Of a stretch of 7,593 nucleotides of DNA, positions 5,330 through 7,593 are shown piece by piece. Source of the stretch: an uncultured Pseudoflavonifractor sp. (GTDB taxonomy: Bacteria; Bacillota; Clostridia; Oscillospirales; Oscillospiraceae); contig CANOHR010000047.1 in NCBI GenBank assembly GCA_947565875.1, forward strand, positions 1 through 7,593. Direction: 5' to 3'. Below the pieces are notes generated by a model, which did not search any database, was not told the DNA's origin, and worked only from the letters and a program-made list of their open reading frames with translations. The translations under genes were made by a program, and so were the position numbers. The stretch's first letter is position 1; each line of letters starts with the position of its first letter.

Positions 5330-5344
5330 TTGGGAGGCATTTCT

Positions 5345-6427
5345 ATGCGCATCACCGCCATTCAGGTGGGAAGACTCTCCCTCCCCCTGGCCCACCCCTT
5401 CAAGACTGCCCTGCGCACCGTGGACCGGCTGGACGATATCGTGGTCCGGGTGGTGGGGGAAAACGGACTGGAGGGCTACGGCGAGGCTCCTCCCACCGCC
5501 GTCATTACCGGAGATACCAAAGGCTCCATCCTCTGCGCTATTCAGGACTTCATTGCCCCCGCCATTGTGGGCATGGACCTTGGGGACCTTCCCGCGGTGA
5601 TGGAAAAGCTCAACTCCTGCATGGTCCACAACACCACCCCCAAGGCCGCCGTAGATATGGCCCTCTATGACCTGTGGGCCAAGACCCAGGGCAAGCCCCT
5701 CTACCAGCTTTTGGGCAATGCCAAGACCTCCTTCGAGACCGACATCACCATTTCGGTGAACCCCGTGGAGGAGATGGTAAAGGACAGTCTGGAGGCGGTG
5801 GAGCGGGGCTTTACCACCCTGAAGATCAAGGTGGGCAAGGAAGGCGTTGCCGACGTACAGCGGATCGCCGCCATCCGTCAGGCCGTAGGCCCTGCTGTCA
5901 AGCTCCGGGTAGACGCCAACCAGGGCTGGAGCGCCGAGCAGTCGGTGGCCATCATCAAGACCATGGAGGACAAGGGTCTGGATATCGAACTGGTGGAGCA
6001 GCCCGTCCCCGCCTTGGACATTGCGGGACTTAAGTATGTCACGGGGCAGGTAAATACCCCCATCCTGGCCGACGAGGCGGTCTTTTCCCCCCAAGACGCG
6101 GCCAATCTTATCGCCATTCATGCCGCCGACTACATCAACATCAAGCTGATGAAGACCGGGGGCATCTGGAATGCTTTGAAGATCTGCGAGATGGCAGGGC
6201 GCTACGGTGTCAAGTGCATGATCGGCTGTATGCTGGAAAGCCAGGTCTCGGTAGCCGCCGCCGCTCACCTGTGCGCTTCTCAGGCGGTCATCACCATGGC
6301 CGACCTGGACGGTCCCAGCCTCTGCGCCACCGAGCCCTTCCCCGGCGGCCCCCGCTTCGACGGGCCCACCATCTCCATGACTGAGGATCCGGGGATCGGG
6401 GTGCGATTTTCCGCCCAGTGGGAATAA
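5345..6427 (+). CDS. Dipeptide epimerase, enolase superfamily (L-Ala-D/L-Glu epimerase type)
   Basis: The protein has 360 residues, full length for the family. The start is ATG 5345, with GGGAGG 7 nt upstream; an in-frame TTG at 5330 lies on that ribosome site and is rejected. The N-terminal capping domain (1-125) has the mobile 20s loop (HPFKTALRTVDRLDD, 17-31) and YGEAPPT (45-51). The barrel carries all catalytic residues of the muconate-lactonizing subgroup: KIK (160-162), metal ligands in DANQGW (Asp190), EQP (Glu218) and ADEA (Asp243), and Lys267 in NIKLMKTGG. The C-terminal D-x-D (Asp320, Asp322) is the dipeptide-epimerase mark that holds the substrate amino group. The enzyme inverts the alpha-carbon of the second residue of a dipeptide in the cytoplasm. 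The classic substrate is L-Ala-D-Glu from peptidoglycan, but relatives act on other dipeptides, so the exact substrate is open. It lies downstream of a lysine riboswitch and a second promoter, and upstream of a peptide-binding lipoprotein. Confidence 0.92.
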   Translation: MRITAIQVGRLSLPLAHPFKTALRTVDRLDDIVVRVVGENGLEGYGEAPPTAVITGDTKGSILCAIQDFIAPAIVGMDLGDLPAVMEKLNSCMVHNTTPKAAVDMALYDLWAKTQGKPLYQLLGNAKTSFETDITISVNPVEEMVKDSLEAVERGFTTLKIKVGKEGVADVQRIAAIRQAVGPAVKLRVDANQGWSAEQSVAIIKTMEDKGLDIELVEQPVPALDIAGLKYVTGQVNTPILADEAVFSPQDAANLIAIHAADYINIKLMKTGGIWNALKICEMAGRYGVKCMIGCMLESQVSVAAAAHLCASQAVITMADLDGPSLCATEPFPGGPRFDGPTISMTEDPGIGVRFSAQWE

Positions 6428-6460
6428 GCAGGTCTTGCAACCCATTCTTTTTCAAGAACA

Positions 6461-6546
6461 CACCCTCATCCGTCCCGGCTTCTCTGGGCCACCTTCCCCC
6501 TTAAAGGGGGAAGGCTCACCTGTGTATCGTCACCGCTTTCGGCGGT
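6461..6546. repeat. Dispersed palindromic repeat in the epimerase-SBP gap
   Basis: The element opens with CACCCTCATCCGTC (6461-6474). It then has a variable imperfect hairpin CCCGG-x-CTGGG (6474-6488), a perfect 9-bp stem CCTTCCCCC-TTAAA-GGGGGAAGG (6492-6514) and a small stem ACCGC/GCGGT (6532-6546). From general memory, this CCCTCATCCGTC plus CCTTCCCCC-palindrome arrangement recurs in intergenic DNA of gut Oscillospiraceae; copy number cannot be seen here. It has no T-tract, so read-through from the epimerase to the next gene remains possible. Another stem, GGGGC/GCCCC (6554-6570), follows it. Confidence 0.6.
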
Positions 6547-6596
6547 TATGATAGGGGCTTTCACCGCCCCACTTTAAAGGAAAGAAGGATCTGAAC

Positions 6597-7593
6597 ATGA
6601 AGCATACCAAACGTCTGACTGCCCTCTGTCTGGCCGGTGCCCTCTGCCTGGGTCTGGCTGCCTGCGGCGGCAAGAAAGACCCGGACAGCACGGGAAGCAC
6701 CGCTCCCGGCGGCAATGATCCCGCCCCCGCTCAGACCTCCACCTACCGCCAGCTCTACTCCAGCGAGGTGGAGACCATGAACTACCTGACCACCACCACC
6801 TTTGAAAACCTGCGCATCCCCGCCAACGTGGTGGACACCCTCATCGAGTATGACCGCTACGGCGTGGTCCAGCCCTCTCTGGCCGAAAGCTGGGAGGCCA
6901 ACGCCGACTCCAGCGAGTGGACCTTCCACATCCGCCAGGGCGTGAAATGGGTGGACAAGACCGGCGCTGAAGTGGCCGAGGTCAAGGCCCAGGACTGGGT
7001 GGACGCCGCTTACTACATCCTGGACGCTGCCAACGATTCCGGCAGCGAGTACAACTGGGACGTGGCCCAGGTGACCAACGCCCACAACTACTATAATTAC
7101 ACCGCTTACCTGCTGGCTCTGGAGACCGCCACCGACGGGGTGGATGAGAACGGCAACAACGTCAAACTGGATGAGGACGGCGAGGTCATTGAGGAAGTCG
7201 CTCCCGTAGCCAAAGAAGACATCGGCGTAAAGGCTACTGACGACTACACCCTGGTCTACACCCTGGACGCCCCCTGCCCCTACTTTTTGTCCATGCTGTG
7301 CTGGAGCGCCTTCATGCCCGTCAACGGTGAGTTCCTGGACGCCCACAAGGATTCCTTCGGCATCAACAATGACGAACTGCTCTACTGCGGCGCATACATC
7401 CTGTCCGACTTCCAGCCCCAGGTCCAGCAGGTGCTGACCAAGAACCCCACATACTGGGACAAGGACAACATCTTCATTGACACCATCCAGCGCACCTACA
7501 ACGCCGAGGCCAACACCCTTGGTACCACCATGTTCCTTCAGGGCGAGGTGGACGAGGCCGAGATCAGCGCCAACCTGCTCAGCAGCCTCATGT
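6597..7593 (+). CDS. Peptide ABC transporter substrate-binding lipoprotein (SBP family 5), partial
   Basis: The gene starts at ATG 6597, with AAGAAGGA ending 7 nt upstream, and runs off the right edge after 332 codons; family members usually reach about 550-650 residues. Residues 1-23 form a lipoprotein signal: MKHTKR, a hydrophobic core, then lipobox LAAC (20-23) with lipidation expected at Cys23. A Gly/Ser/Pro/Asp-rich linker runs to about 48. The binding domain begins at TYRQLYSSEVETMNYL and carries family-5 features such as VVQPSLAESWEANAD, WTFHIRQGVKW and VKAQDWVDAAYYIL (residues about 85-145). It should capture peptides outside the membrane for an Opp/Dpp-type ABC importer, whose other subunits would lie beyond the window. 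Its position after a dipeptide epimerase suggests uptake of peptides that the epimerase then handles, as with dppE next to ykfB in Bacillus. No convincing own promoter was seen in the 169-nt gap. Confidence 0.92.
   Translation, partial: MKHTKRLTALCLAGALCLGLAACGGKKDPDSTGSTAPGGNDPAPAQTSTYRQLYSSEVETMNYLTTTTFENLRIPANVVDTLIEYDRYGVVQPSLAESWEANADSSEWTFHIRQGVKWVDKTGAEVAEVKAQDWVDAAYYILDAANDSGSEYNWDVAQVTNAHNYYNYTAYLLALETATDGVDENGNNVKLDEDGEVIEEVAPVAKEDIGVKATDDYTLVYTLDAPCPYFLSMLCWSAFMPVNGEFLDAHKDSFGINNDELLYCGAYILSDFQPQVQQVLTKNPTYWDKDNIFIDTIQRTYNAEANTLGTTMFLQGEVDEAEISANLLSSLM

Noticed and set aside
5273..6445. 390-codon minus-strand open frame
   Set aside because: It is antisense to the dipeptide epimerase, whose catalytic motifs are complete; the antisense product is rich in Gly, His and Leu with no family signature.
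6547..6552. TATGAT as a -10 element for the lipoprotein gene
   Set aside because: No -35-like hexamer lies 16-18 nt upstream and there is no extended TG, so it is not supported as a promoter.
6561..7346. 261-codon minus-strand open frame opposite the lipoprotein gene
   Set aside because: The plus strand encodes a clear lipoprotein signal and family-5 binding-protein sequence; the antisense product is a Gly/Val-rich shadow.
1..7593. CRISPR arrays, tRNA or rRNA genes, transposases, phage genes
   Set aside because: No regularly spaced direct repeats, no tRNA-like cloverleaf and no mobile-element or phage protein signatures were seen on either strand.

Overview
The window looks like a piece of a GC-rich Gram-positive (Clostridia) chromosome. 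The likely source is the Oscillospiraceae gut group (Flavonifractor/Lawsonibacter type), which is inferred from style and not proven. The signs are strong Shine-Dalgarno sites on every gene, sigma-A-type promoters with 17-bp spacers, a lipoprotein peptide-binding protein, DUF1653 and WYL-family genes, and GC-rich palindromic intergenic repeats of a kind common in that group.

Layout. (1) 1-221, minus: N-terminus of a secreted leucine-rich-repeat-like protein running off the left edge. (2) 246-592: a non-coding block. It holds a well-supported minus-strand small RNA (about 502 to 296) with its own promoter and intrinsic terminator; its two ends are complementary over 13 bp. Other inverted repeats lie on both sides. 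(3) 638-749: GC-rich palindromes. (4) 758-3055, minus: a large fusion of a nucleotidyltransferase, a left-handed beta-helix and a phosphomannomutase-like module whose catalytic motifs are degraded. (5) 3122-3778, plus: promoter, DUF1653 protein, ArsC/Spx-like thioredoxin-fold protein and terminator, a compact two-gene operon. (6) 3797-4846, minus: WYL-domain transcriptional regulator with its promoter and a dyad at the start site. (7) 4876-7593, plus: a consensus promoter, a lysine riboswitch with terminator, a second promoter, a dipeptide epimerase of the enolase superfamily, a dispersed palindromic repeat, and a peptide ABC-transporter substrate-binding lipoprotein running off the right edge.

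The most interesting unit is the last. Lysine riboswitches normally control lysine biosynthesis or lysine transport. Here the first gene downstream is a dipeptide epimerase followed by a peptide-binding lipoprotein, a pairing that resembles the Bacillus ykf/dpp murein-peptide recycling locus. Murein peptides carry diaminopimelate, the lysine precursor, so lysine control of their salvage would make metabolic sense. A second promoter between the riboswitch terminator and the epimerase means that coupling must be tested. The second highlight is the compact small RNA at 296-502, whose class I could not assign by eye.
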